The notes below the pieces were generated by a model. That model was not told where the DNA came from. It saw only the letters and a program-made list of their open reading frames with translations, and made no database searches. DNA of 23,662 bases from an uncultured Acidaminococcus sp. Its GTDB lineage: Bacteria > Bacillota > Negativicutes > Acidaminococcales > Acidaminococcaceae. Positions within the stretch are counted from its first letter, which is position 1, and every line of letters begins with the position of its first letter. The stretch spans positions 1-23,662 of the forward strand of contig CAAGJR010000180.1 in NCBI GenBank assembly GCA_900770265.1, read 5' to 3'. Made by a program: the position numbers and the translations under genes. Below are positions 8,241 to 14,805 of this stretch, in pieces.

Positions 8241-8996
8241 ATGGAAACAAAACTATTGAAGGGACAGACCGCCATCGTGACTGGAGCCAGCCGGGGCATC
8301 GGCCGTGCCATCGCCCTCACCCTGGCGGAAGAAGGGGCCGATGTGATCCTGAACGGCAACCGGCAGGAGCTGCTGGAAGCAGTCAAAAAGGCCGCGGAAG
8401 CCAAAGGCGTCCGTGCCCGCATCGTCGTCGGGAACATTGCCGACCCGGCCACCAGCCAGGCCCTGGCCGCCTGCGCCATGGAACACTTCGGAAAAATCGA
8501 CCTTCTGATCAACAACGCCGGCATCAATGACCGCACCAAGACCCTGGACCTGACCCTGGAAGCCTGGAAAAAAGTGCTGGACGTGAACCTGAATGGAGTG
8601 TTCTATGCCTGCAAGGCGATTCTTCCCCTGATGAAGGAGCAGGGCCACGGCAGCATCGTCAACATCACCTCGGCCAACGGAAAGACGCCCCATCCCAACG
8701 CGGCACCCTCCTATGGGGCCTCCAAGGCGGCTGTCAGCTACCTGACCAAACATTTTGCCCTGGAATTTGCGCCATATGGGATCCGGGTCAACGCCGTCCA
8801 GTGTGGCCCCATCGAGTCCGATATGACAAAACAGTGGACCCCGGAATACCGTGCCCAGGCCCTGGCAAAGATCCCGCTCCACCGTCTCGGTACCCCGGAG
8901 GAAGTAGCCCAGGCCGTCCTCTACTTGGCATCCGACCGTTCCGGTTTCATGACCGGTGCGTTCTTGAACCTCAGTGGAGGAAAGCTGATGGAATGA
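8241..8996 (+). CDS. SDR family NAD(P)-dependent oxidoreductase (FabG-like)
   Basis: 251 residues, standard for classical short-chain dehydrogenases. The cofactor loop TGASRGIG is at 14-21, NNAG at 91-94, catalytic Ser144 in NITSANG, and the Tyr158-x3-Lys162 pair in SYGASK. The C-terminus ends in FMTGAFLNLSGG, like FabG and sugar dehydrogenases. Arg18 after the glycine motif is compatible with NADP(H), but cofactor choice is not settled. It probably oxidises or reduces a hydroxyl of a sugar acid rather than serving fatty-acid synthesis, because no fatty-acid genes are nearby and it ends a regulator/sialidase-like/SDR unit closed by a strong terminator at 9030-9069. The start is set by GGAGG closely upstream. 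Confidence 0.9.
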   Translation: METKLLKGQTAIVTGASRGIGRAIALTLAEEGADVILNGNRQELLEAVKKAAEAKGVRARIVVGNIADPATSQALAACAMEHFGKIDLLINNAGINDRTKTLDLTLEAWKKVLDVNLNGVFYACKAILPLMKEQGHGSIVNITSANGKTPHPNAAPSYGASKAAVSYLTKHFALEFAPYGIRVNAVQCGPIESDMTKQWTPEYRAQALAKIPLHRLGTPEEVAQAVLYLASDRSGFMTGAFLNLSGGKLME

Positions 8997-9029
8997 AAGA
9001 GGCCTGCCCAGCAGATTGATATCCCACAA

Positions 9030-9069
9030 AAAATCCGTCATCGGAAATTTCCGGTGACGGATTTTCTCT
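9030..9069. terminator. strong bidirectional terminator
   Basis: AAAATCCGTCATCGG (9030-9044) pairs with CCGGTGACGGATTTT (9051-9065) with only one G-T wobble, loop AAATTT. It has A and T flanks on both sides. It lies between the convergent SDR and gamma-glutamyltransferase genes and can stop both transcripts. Confidence 0.88.
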
Positions 9070-9092
9070 TTCTTTTCAATTTCAGACTGACC

Positions 9093-10811
9093 TCAACCTT
9101 CCTGACTAATACCTTCCAGTACCACATGTCCATCCGGTAACAGAGCGCCCCCGCACCCGTCCACCCGTTTGGTCCCGGCTGCATAGAATTCGCCGTCTTT
9201 GCACATGACGCTGTTGAGCATCGTACTCATGGCCTGGTCACTGGGCACTCTTACGATCCGATGGCCCCGCTTCTCCAATAGAGCCAGCGTATCTTCCGAA
9301 ATCCCCAGTTCCACTTCCAGCCCCTGTTTCTTCGTCTGGCAATGGATGAAAGGCAGTCCTACCAGCCGTTCCGGCGTCAGGCCAAAATCGACCGCATTCA
9401 CGATGCCCTGCACGATACCGGTAATGATCCGAGGCCCTCCAGCCGCGCCAATAGCCAGAAACGGGTTGCCATCTTTGCACACCATACTGGGAGCCATACT
9501 GGAAAGAGGCGTCTTCCCACCGGCAATGCTGTTGGCCATGCCATAACTCAGCCCCTGGCTGGTAATGGCCCCGGCTTCTGCCGAAAAGTCGCTCATCGCA
9601 TTGTTCAGGACAAAACCCAGACCATCTACCACGATTCCGCAGCCGTACCAGTCACGGACCGTCTGCGTTTGTGAGAACGCGTTGCCCGCAGCATCCATGA
9701 CCACAAAATGGGACGTATTCCCCGGATATTCTTTGGCAGCAATGTCCTCGGCTGCGGCGAATTCTCCTGCTTCTTCGGTCATCAGAGCCGCCCGTTCATC
9801 AGCGAATTTCTTGCTGATCAGCCGGTCCGTATCCACCTGGACGAAGTCCGGATCGCCCAATGCCTGACTTCTATCGGCAAATCCCAGTTTCATGGATTCT
9901 GCCAGCGCATGGATGGTAGCCGCCGTATTCTGTCCCGTTTCCCGCACATCCCGATGTTCCAGGATATTCAGCATTTCCAGAACGGCACAACCTCCGCTGG
10001 GAGGACCGAAGGAGACCACATCGGTCCCATGATAGGTGGTATGCATGACCTGCCGGTATTTAGGATGATAGTCCGTAAAGTCGCTGAGGGCAAAGCACCC
10101 GCCCCGTTCATTGATCAAATCAACCATCTGCTGGGCTGTCTTGCCGGTATAAAAAGCATCAGCGCCCTTTTCAGCAATGGTTTCCAGCAGTTTCCCGATT
10201 TCAGGATTGGTCTGTTTTTCGCCGAATCCATAAGCACTTCCATCCGGTTTCAAATACAGTTTGCGGAAAGCCGCAGAAAGTCTCCGTTTCCGCCGGACAG
10301 AATCATCTTCCATGGTCAGCGATTCAGTGTACCCTGTCCCAAAGCCTTCTTCTGCCAGACGGATAGCCGGTGCAACCACATCTTTCCAGGTCAGAGTCCC
10401 ATACTTCTGCAAAACTTCTTCCAGCGTGCGCAAAAGTCCGGGAACTGCGACGGATTGTCCACCCAAATCTTTCCATTCATCCTGGACTTCCCCATCTTTG
10501 ATGAACAGATCCGGACCTGCTGCCTTGGGGGCAATCCCGCGCCCATCCAATGCTACGAATTTCTTTTCTTTCGCCACGTAAAGCAGAGAGAAGCAGCCAC
10601 CGCCCAGACCGGAGTGATGAGGTTCCACCACGGAAAGAGCCAGCGAAACAGCCACAGCCGCATCAAAAGCATTGCCACCTTTTTTCAGGATTTCCAGCCC
10701 GGCCCGGGTGGCATATACGCTGTTGCTGCTGATGGCGCCCCGGGAGCCATGGGCAACCGGTTTCCCCCAATAAGAAGGCCACATATAGATTTCTTTTTTC
10801 GTCTGTGTCAT
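9093..10811 (-). CDS. gamma-glutamyltransferase family protein, no signal peptide
   Basis: 572 residues, the usual precursor length. The self-cleavage and nucleophile threonine is Thr366 in GNTSHFVVMD, predicting a 365-residue large and a 207-residue small subunit. Other family features are ALDGRGIAP (substrate carboxylate Arg), LNNAMSDFS, the oxyanion pair in PLSSMAPS and AAGGPRIITG. The Gln of the E. coli NNQMDDFS loop is Ala here. The family hydrolyses or transfers the gamma-glutamyl group of glutathione and related peptides. Typical bacterial enzymes are periplasmic, but this N-terminus (MTQTKKEIYMWPSYWGKP) has no signal sequence, so a cytoplasmic enzyme is predicted. Its ATG overlaps the symporter stop (ATGA), so the two are translationally coupled and the symporter may import its substrate. 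Ends at the terminator 9030-9069. Confidence 0.92.
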   Translation of the reverse strand: MTQTKKEIYMWPSYWGKPVAHGSRGAISSNSVYATRAGLEILKKGGNAFDAAVAVSLALSVVEPHHSGLGGGCFSLLYVAKEKKFVALDGRGIAPKAAGPDLFIKDGEVQDEWKDLGGQSVAVPGLLRTLEEVLQKYGTLTWKDVVAPAIRLAEEGFGTGYTESLTMEDDSVRRKRRLSAAFRKLYLKPDGSAYGFGEKQTNPEIGKLLETIAEKGADAFYTGKTAQQMVDLINERGGCFALSDFTDYHPKYRQVMHTTYHGTDVVSFGPPSGGCAVLEMLNILEHRDVRETGQNTAATIHALAESMKLGFADRSQALGDPDFVQVDTDRLISKKFADERAALMTEEAGEFAAAEDIAAKEYPGNTSHFVVMDAAGNAFSQTQTVRDWYGCGIVVDGLGFVLNNAMSDFSAEAGAITSQGLSYGMANSIAGGKTPLSSMAPSMVCKDGNPFLAIGAAGGPRIITGIVQGIVNAVDFGLTPERLVGLPFIHCQTKKQGLEVELGISEDTLALLEKRGHRIVRVPSDQAMSTMLNSVMCKDGEFYAAGTKRVDGCGGALLPDGHVVLEGISQEG

Positions 10812-12184
10812 GCTGCTTCACCCTTCTTTCCCGTCATCAGAGATACGATGATCCCCACAGAATACGTCACCAAGACAACAGGGTATACTGCTTCCAGCAT
10901 ATCCGTCAGTTTCAGGAGCATCCAGGCAACCCCGACAATCATCCCACAGAGCATGCTCCAGAAGGCACCTTGAGGAGTGATTTTCTTCCACATGATCCCT
11001 GCCAGGATGGAGAAGCTTACCGGAGCTGCCGCCACATGCTGCAGAGTCAGGAACAGGTTCGTCAGCGCATTGCTGGGAATCAGGTTGGCCGGCAGCAAGG
11101 TCAGATAAGCAAAGATAAAGGTAATCCACTTGGAAATCTTCAGTACCTTGGCATCATCAGCCTGGGGATTGATTTCCGTCTTGTAAACATTGGTAATGAT
11201 GGTCCCGGTGGCCAGCATCATGGTGGCCATGGTGGCTGCAATGATCATGGTAGCAAAAGCGAAGACCACACCGGCGAACAGCGGGCTGCTGAAGGCTTTG
11301 ATGGCATAGGCAAAAGCCGTGGTCCCGTTCCCCAGATCAGCACCGGATGCTTTGGAGAACATCCCACAGAGAGCGGTCAGGATACAAATAGGAGCAGCGA
11401 TTACATATCCCAAAATGGAACCGGTACGGGCCGCTTCCGGAGATTTTGCAGACAACAGCGGCTGCAATACAGATTGCATAACAGCGGTACTGATGCACCC
11501 TCCTACGATCCACGCAATGATCCGGTGCGTAGGCATATTGTGCCAGGAAGCGTATTGAGCCGGGAGTTTCGCCAACAGGCCACTATAGTTACCAAATTTC
11601 GGCAGCGTAGTAAACACAAATCCCATCAACAGGATATAAGTACCAATGCAGACCACCCGGCCTACGGCCGAAGCCCCGCGCATACCGGAGAAGCTGGTAT
11701 AAACTACGGCAATGGTTACCCCGATCAGCATCGCCCAGCTGACACTCAATCCAGGTAATACGATTTGTACGATACTGGAAACTGTCTTCAGCTGGATGGG
11801 GATATACAGGAAGCCATAAACAATCCAGGCATAGGAATACAGCCGTGCTGTTTTATTCCCGAATTTCAGCTGCAGATATTCAGGAACAGATTCACTGGGC
11901 AGATTTTCACGGATCAATTTAGCGAAAAAGGCCAGGAAGATAAAATAAAAACTGCCCGCAATGGAATACCAGGCACCTGAAATGCCCAGATTATACCCAT
12001 TTTGAGCAGCACCGACAATAGCCATCCCGCCGATTTGCCAGGCTGCAAACACGCAGCCCAAAGACCAGGCCCCCAACGTACGGTCCCCACCGGACCACTG
12101 ACTGGCGGCTTTGATGTTGGAACCGGCATAGACGCCGACCCCAATGATCAGGCAAAAAGTAATGACCCAAACCGCAACTAACAT
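10808..12184 (-). CDS. sodium:solute symporter family (SSS) protein
   Basis: 458 residues from the ATG at 12184, which has AAAGGAGG seven bases upstream; a longer reading from 12232 would include the ribosome site itself and is rejected. Repeated hydrophobic segments (about 12-13 helices) and motifs such as FAAWQIGGMAIVGAAQNGY and YTSFSGMRGASAVGRVV fit the SSS/SLC5 fold, which couples Na+ entry to uptake of a sugar, amino acid, vitamin or organic acid. The substrate is not deducible from sequence. Coupling by ATGA overlap to a cytoplasmic gamma-glutamyltransferase points to gamma-glutamyl peptides or a related amide. A GntR/FCD regulator gene lies directly upstream on the same strand. The 237-base spacer carries a good promoter and a palindromic box. 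Base composition here is visibly less GC-rich than in the flanking islands. Confidence 0.92.
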   Translation of the reverse strand: MLVAVWVITFCLIIGVGVYAGSNIKAASQWSGGDRTLGAWSLGCVFAAWQIGGMAIVGAAQNGYNLGISGAWYSIAGSFYFIFLAFFAKLIRENLPSESVPEYLQLKFGNKTARLYSYAWIVYGFLYIPIQLKTVSSIVQIVLPGLSVSWAMLIGVTIAVVYTSFSGMRGASAVGRVVCIGTYILLMGFVFTTLPKFGNYSGLLAKLPAQYASWHNMPTHRIIAWIVGGCISTAVMQSVLQPLLSAKSPEAARTGSILGYVIAAPICILTALCGMFSKASGADLGNGTTAFAYAIKAFSSPLFAGVVFAFATMIIAATMATMMLATGTIITNVYKTEINPQADDAKVLKISKWITFIFAYLTLLPANLIPSNALTNLFLTLQHVAAAPVSFSILAGIMWKKITPQGAFWSMLCGMIVGVAWMLLKLTDMLEAVYPVVLVTYSVGIIVSLMTGKKGEAA

Positions 12185-12356
12185 GACACTCCCTCCTTTG
12201 ATGAAAAAAATATATACAACAGACAAACCCAATAGCTTATCTGATGAAAAACCACCAAAAGAAATATGTTAATGCAGTTTAAATTTAAGTGACTAGAAAT
12301 ATATTACTTTCTCCATTTATGTATAGTTTTCTCCGATTTATTCCTATTTTTATTAC

Positions 12357-12385
12357 AGTATATCTATATTTCGTATAATAATCAA
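12357..12385 (-). promoter_or_regulatory. promoter of the symporter/gamma-glutamyltransferase operon
   Basis: On the minus strand: TTGATT (12380-12385), 17 bases, TATACT (12357-12362). This predicts a leader of about 165 bases before the symporter ATG at 12184. It sits in a strongly AT-rich spacer between the GntR regulator and the symporter. Confidence 0.6.
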
Positions 12386-12396
12386 GATATTTTGCC

Positions 12397-12408
12397 ATGT
12401 ATACAAAA
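12397..12408 (-). promoter_or_regulatory. candidate GntR/FCD operator TTTTGTATACAT
   Basis: The palindromic core TGTATACA (12398-12405) is 12 bases upstream of the -35 box of the symporter promoter. GntR regulators with FCD domains often bind boxes of the form TTGTATACAA. An identical 12-mer occurs at 19851-19862 upstream of the YjiH gene. The GntR protein encoded next to it is the obvious candidate. Confidence 0.45.
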
Positions 12409-12421
12409 TTTTAGTAATATA

Positions 12422-13093
12422 TTACTTTGTCCAATATTCCGGTAAAGTACGAGCAAAGGAGTTCTTCAAATGGGTCTCCATAGCCTTGAAAGCCTTTTTT
12501 CCATTTTTCTCAGCAATGGCTTCATAGACCTTTTGATGTTCCTGATAGACTTTTTGGGCATCAATGGAATTGTTGTAGACGCTTTTCACTTCAAACCGCA
12601 GATAATGGTCCAGGACCACATCCAAAAAACGATACAACATTTCATTATGAGCCGTTCGGATTACCGCTCTGTGGAATCCATGATCGATGCGATACAAACG
12701 CTGACCATCTTCAGACGGCAGTCCTTCCTGCAGTGAGGTCAGCAACTGTTTCATAGCCGCCAAGTCTTCTTCTGTCGCCCGCTGGGCCGCCAATTGGGCA
12801 CAAAGTGGCTCCATCAACATTCTGGATTCCAGGATATCACGAGCTTTTTCATAAGAAACCGGCTGGATTAAAACACCTCTCCCCCGGCAGAAGGTTACAT
12901 ACCCATCTGTCTGCAGTTCCAGCAGCGCTTCCCGCAGCGGAGTCTTGCTGATGCCCAGTTCTTTGCAGATGCTCTCCTGGGAATAGATAGCACCGATCCG
13001 GAACCGATTGAATAAAATGGCGTCTTTGATTTGCTGGTAGGCCTGTTCTTTATACGTTTGGCCTCCGCTTTTCTTTTCATTTTTCCCCTGCAT
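12422..13093 (-). CDS. GntR family transcriptional regulator, FCD (FadR) subfamily
   Basis: 223 residues. The N-terminal winged helix (about 15-80) contains ESICKELGISKTPLREALLE and then GYVTFCRGRGVLIQPVS. The C-terminal FCD domain has the DHGFH pair and later His residues (EHQKVYEAI, METHLKN) expected to bind a metal and the effector, usually a small carboxylate or amino acid. It starts at the ATG at 13093 with AAGGAAA upstream. It is 35 bases after the LysR gene and may share its transcript. It is followed by the spacer with the symporter promoter and a TTTTGTATACAT box, so it probably controls the symporter/gamma-glutamyltransferase pair in response to its substrate. The exact effector is unknown. 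Confidence 0.9.
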   Translation of the reverse strand: MQGKNEKKSGGQTYKEQAYQQIKDAILFNRFRIGAIYSQESICKELGISKTPLREALLELQTDGYVTFCRGRGVLIQPVSYEKARDILESRMLMEPLCAQLAAQRATEEDLAAMKQLLTSLQEGLPSEDGQRLYRIDHGFHRAVIRTAHNEMLYRFLDVVLDHYLRFEVKSVYNNSIDAQKVYQEHQKVYEAIAEKNGKKAFKAMETHLKNSFARTLPEYWTK

Positions 13094-13128
13094 GATATTT
13101 CCTTCTTTCCTGTTCCCTGATTCCGTTT

Positions 13129-14109
13129 TTATTTCTCCACATCCCGATAATGGGGGCTGTTCTTTTCGAATTCTTTTTCCAGCCTCTGTCCATAACGCTT
13201 TGCCAATTCTACCAGATACTTTAAGTTCCCGCCCAGCCGGTAATCTTTTCGGTGGACAAAGGATACACTCCAGGTGGGGTTACCCAGCATCCGGAACCAG
13301 GCACACTGATCCCTGTAGGAACTGGCCATAACCCTGGAGTGGGGCAGGATCGTGCAGCAGATGCCCTTGCTCACCAGCTGTGCCAGTGCACTGTTCATGG
13401 CGGTTTCAATCAGGATTTTGGGATGGAACCCATATTCTTCGAACATGGGATTGATGACTTCCTGCCGCATGGTAGACGTATCGAAGATCAATGCAAAGGG
13501 ATCCTTGGCAAAAAGCTGCAGATCGATGACCCGCAGAGGCTTTCCGGAAGAAATCGGCACGGTCCGTCCGGCCAGGGGATGGTTCAATGGCACCCCCAAC
13601 AGCAGATCTTCCTTATAAATAGGTTGAAAGACACAGTTTCTGCTGATATTTCCAGGAGCTTTCTTCAGCAGGACAATGCCCATATCCAGGGACCCCTCCT
13701 CCAGCATCCGATACTGGGCCCCCACAATCCGTTCCACCAGGGAAAAACTGATATTGGGAAACCGTTCATGGAATTCGGGATAAATGGCCGTAAACAGATC
13801 AATGCCATGTTCATGGGTCAATCCCATGCAGATTTCCCCCTGGATATCCTGTTTCAGATCATTCAGCTGGGTAAAGGTATTCCGTTGAATCCGCAGGATT
13901 TCTCTGGCATTCTGCACATAGATTTCGCCCGCTTTCGTAATATGCAGATGGTGGTGATCCCGTTCGAACAACTTTAACCCCAGTGCGTTCTCCAGCTTGA
14001 TCAATTGCTGGTTCAGCCCCGACTGGGTAATATACAGCTTTTCAGCGGCCCGGGAAATATTCCCGCATTGGGCAATGGTCACCACATATTCCAGTGTCTT
14101 CAGGTCCAT
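13129..14109 (-). CDS. LysR family transcriptional regulator
   Basis: 326 residues. The start ATG at 14109 is chosen because AAAAGGAGG stands six bases before it and the protein then begins MDLKTLEYVV, the normal LysR opening; an 18-residue longer form reads through the ribosome site. The winged HTH at about 1-60 includes NISRAAEKLYITQSGLNQQL. The remainder is the two-lobed effector domain (MGLTHEHGIDLF, later SKGICCTILPHS). It is divergent from the dctQ/dctM-P/amidohydrolase operon with overlapping promoters and a dyad between them, so it most likely senses the substrate of that TRAP system or a derived metabolite and autoregulates. It may be cotranscribed with the GntR gene 35 bases downstream. 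Confidence 0.91.
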   Translation of the reverse strand: MDLKTLEYVVTIAQCGNISRAAEKLYITQSGLNQQLIKLENALGLKLFERDHHHLHITKAGEIYVQNAREILRIQRNTFTQLNDLKQDIQGEICMGLTHEHGIDLFTAIYPEFHERFPNISFSLVERIVGAQYRMLEEGSLDMGIVLLKKAPGNISRNCVFQPIYKEDLLLGVPLNHPLAGRTVPISSGKPLRVIDLQLFAKDPFALIFDTSTMRQEVINPMFEEYGFHPKILIETAMNSALAQLVSKGICCTILPHSRVMASSYRDQCAWFRMLGNPTWSVSFVHRKDYRLGGNLKYLVELAKRYGQRLEKEFEKNSPHYRDVEK

Positions 14110-14152
14110 AGGCCCCCTCCTTTTATTAGTAGTATTGCTTCTTATCATTATC

Positions 14153-14182
14153 ATTATTAGCACGTTTACTTTTTTCCGTCAA
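14153..14182 (-). promoter_or_regulatory. promoter of the LysR gene
   Basis: On the minus strand: TTGACG (14177-14182), 18 bases, AATAAT (14153-14158), ahead of the LysR ATG at 14109. It physically overlaps the divergent promoter of the TRAP operon. Confidence 0.5.
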
Positions 14183-14193
14183 TTCCCTAGAAT
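14165..14193 (+). promoter_or_regulatory. promoter of the dctQ/dctM-P operon with embedded dyad
   Basis: TTTACT (14165-14170), 17 bases, TAGAAT (14188-14193). The -10 box lies inside the dyad ATTCCCTAGAAT (14182-14193), which also touches the -35 of the divergent LysR promoter. A LysR-family protein bound there could control both directions. Confidence 0.5.
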
Positions 14194-14273
14194 GATTATC
14201 AGAAGGTTTCGAAAGTTTTCGTTTTGCGCACACGAACTGGTACCAACCAATCTGCTTGAAGGGAGTCGAAAAA

Positions 14274-14801
14274 ATGAAGGTTCTGAAATGGCTGGATAAA
14301 AATCTGGAAATCGTCATTTTGGCCATCATGCTGGCCATTATGTGTTTCCTTTCCTTTGCCAACGTCATCATGCGGTATTTCTTCCACCATGCCCTGACCT
14401 GGTCCGATGAAGTCTGCTGCTATCTGCTGGCCTTATCTGCTTTTTATTGCCTGCCCTGTGCCATCCGACGGGGTGTCAGCCTGAAGGTGGACACGTTTAC
14501 GTCCATGCTGCCTGCCCATCTGCGTAAGGTTCTGGAAATCATCTGTTCTGTCATCATGCTGGGTATCCTTGTCCTCCTGTTCAAGGGAACCTCGGGGCTG
14601 ATTGGAAAAGCTGCCCTGATCCACCAGGCCAGCCCGGCACTGGGCATCCCCGTTGCCAAGATTTATTGGGCCATGGGCTTCGGCATCCTGCTGGGGATTT
14701 TTCGCTATCTGCAGCTGCTCTTTTTCCTGTTTACGGGAAAGGTAACCGTAGAAGCCGACAACAGCAAAGATTTCGCTGACGAAGAAGAAAAGGAGGATTG
14801 A
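14274..14801 (+). CDS. dctQ: TRAP transporter small permease subunit (DctQ)
   Basis: 175 residues with four hydrophobic helices, the standard DctQ form. The first helix ends in FANVIMRYFF, and the following LTWSDEVCCYLLALSAFY matches the conserved W-x-E-E-x-region of the family. The C-terminal tail is acidic (DFADEEEKED). The ATG at 14274 is preferred, with GGGAG just upstream; an in-frame TTG at 14256 lies before that ribosome site. It is the membrane partner of the large subunit encoded four bases further on, and it stabilises the transport subunit in the inner membrane. The ribosome site of the next gene (AAGGAGG) lies inside its last codons, showing tight coupling. Confidence 0.93.
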   Translation: MKVLKWLDKNLEIVILAIMLAIMCFLSFANVIMRYFFHHALTWSDEVCCYLLALSAFYCLPCAIRRGVSLKVDTFTSMLPAHLRKVLEIICSVIMLGILVLLFKGTSGLIGKAALIHQASPALGIPVAKIYWAMGFGILLGIFRYLQLLFFLFTGKVTVEADNSKDFADEEEKED

Positions 14802-14805
14802 CGCC

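Larger units (their letters stand above)
12299..12432. repeat. direct repeat pair ATATATTACTTT(C/G)TCC flanking the symporter promoter
   Basis: The 16-mer occurs at 12299-12314 and 12417-12432 with one difference, 118 bases apart. One copy lies on each side of the predicted promoter; the second overlaps the stop codon of the GntR gene and a 14-base palindrome AGTAATATATTACT (12413-12426). Possible regulator sites; the region is AT-rich, which weakens the case. Confidence 0.4.

Noticed and set aside
12185..12232. N-terminal extension of the symporter from 12232
   Set aside because: It reads through the AGGAGG ribosome site; the ATG at 12184 has ideal spacing and a normal SSS N-terminus.
14110..14163. 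N-terminal extension of the LysR protein from 14163
   Set aside because: It includes the ribosome site and adds residues not found in LysR proteins; the ATG at 14109 is far better placed.
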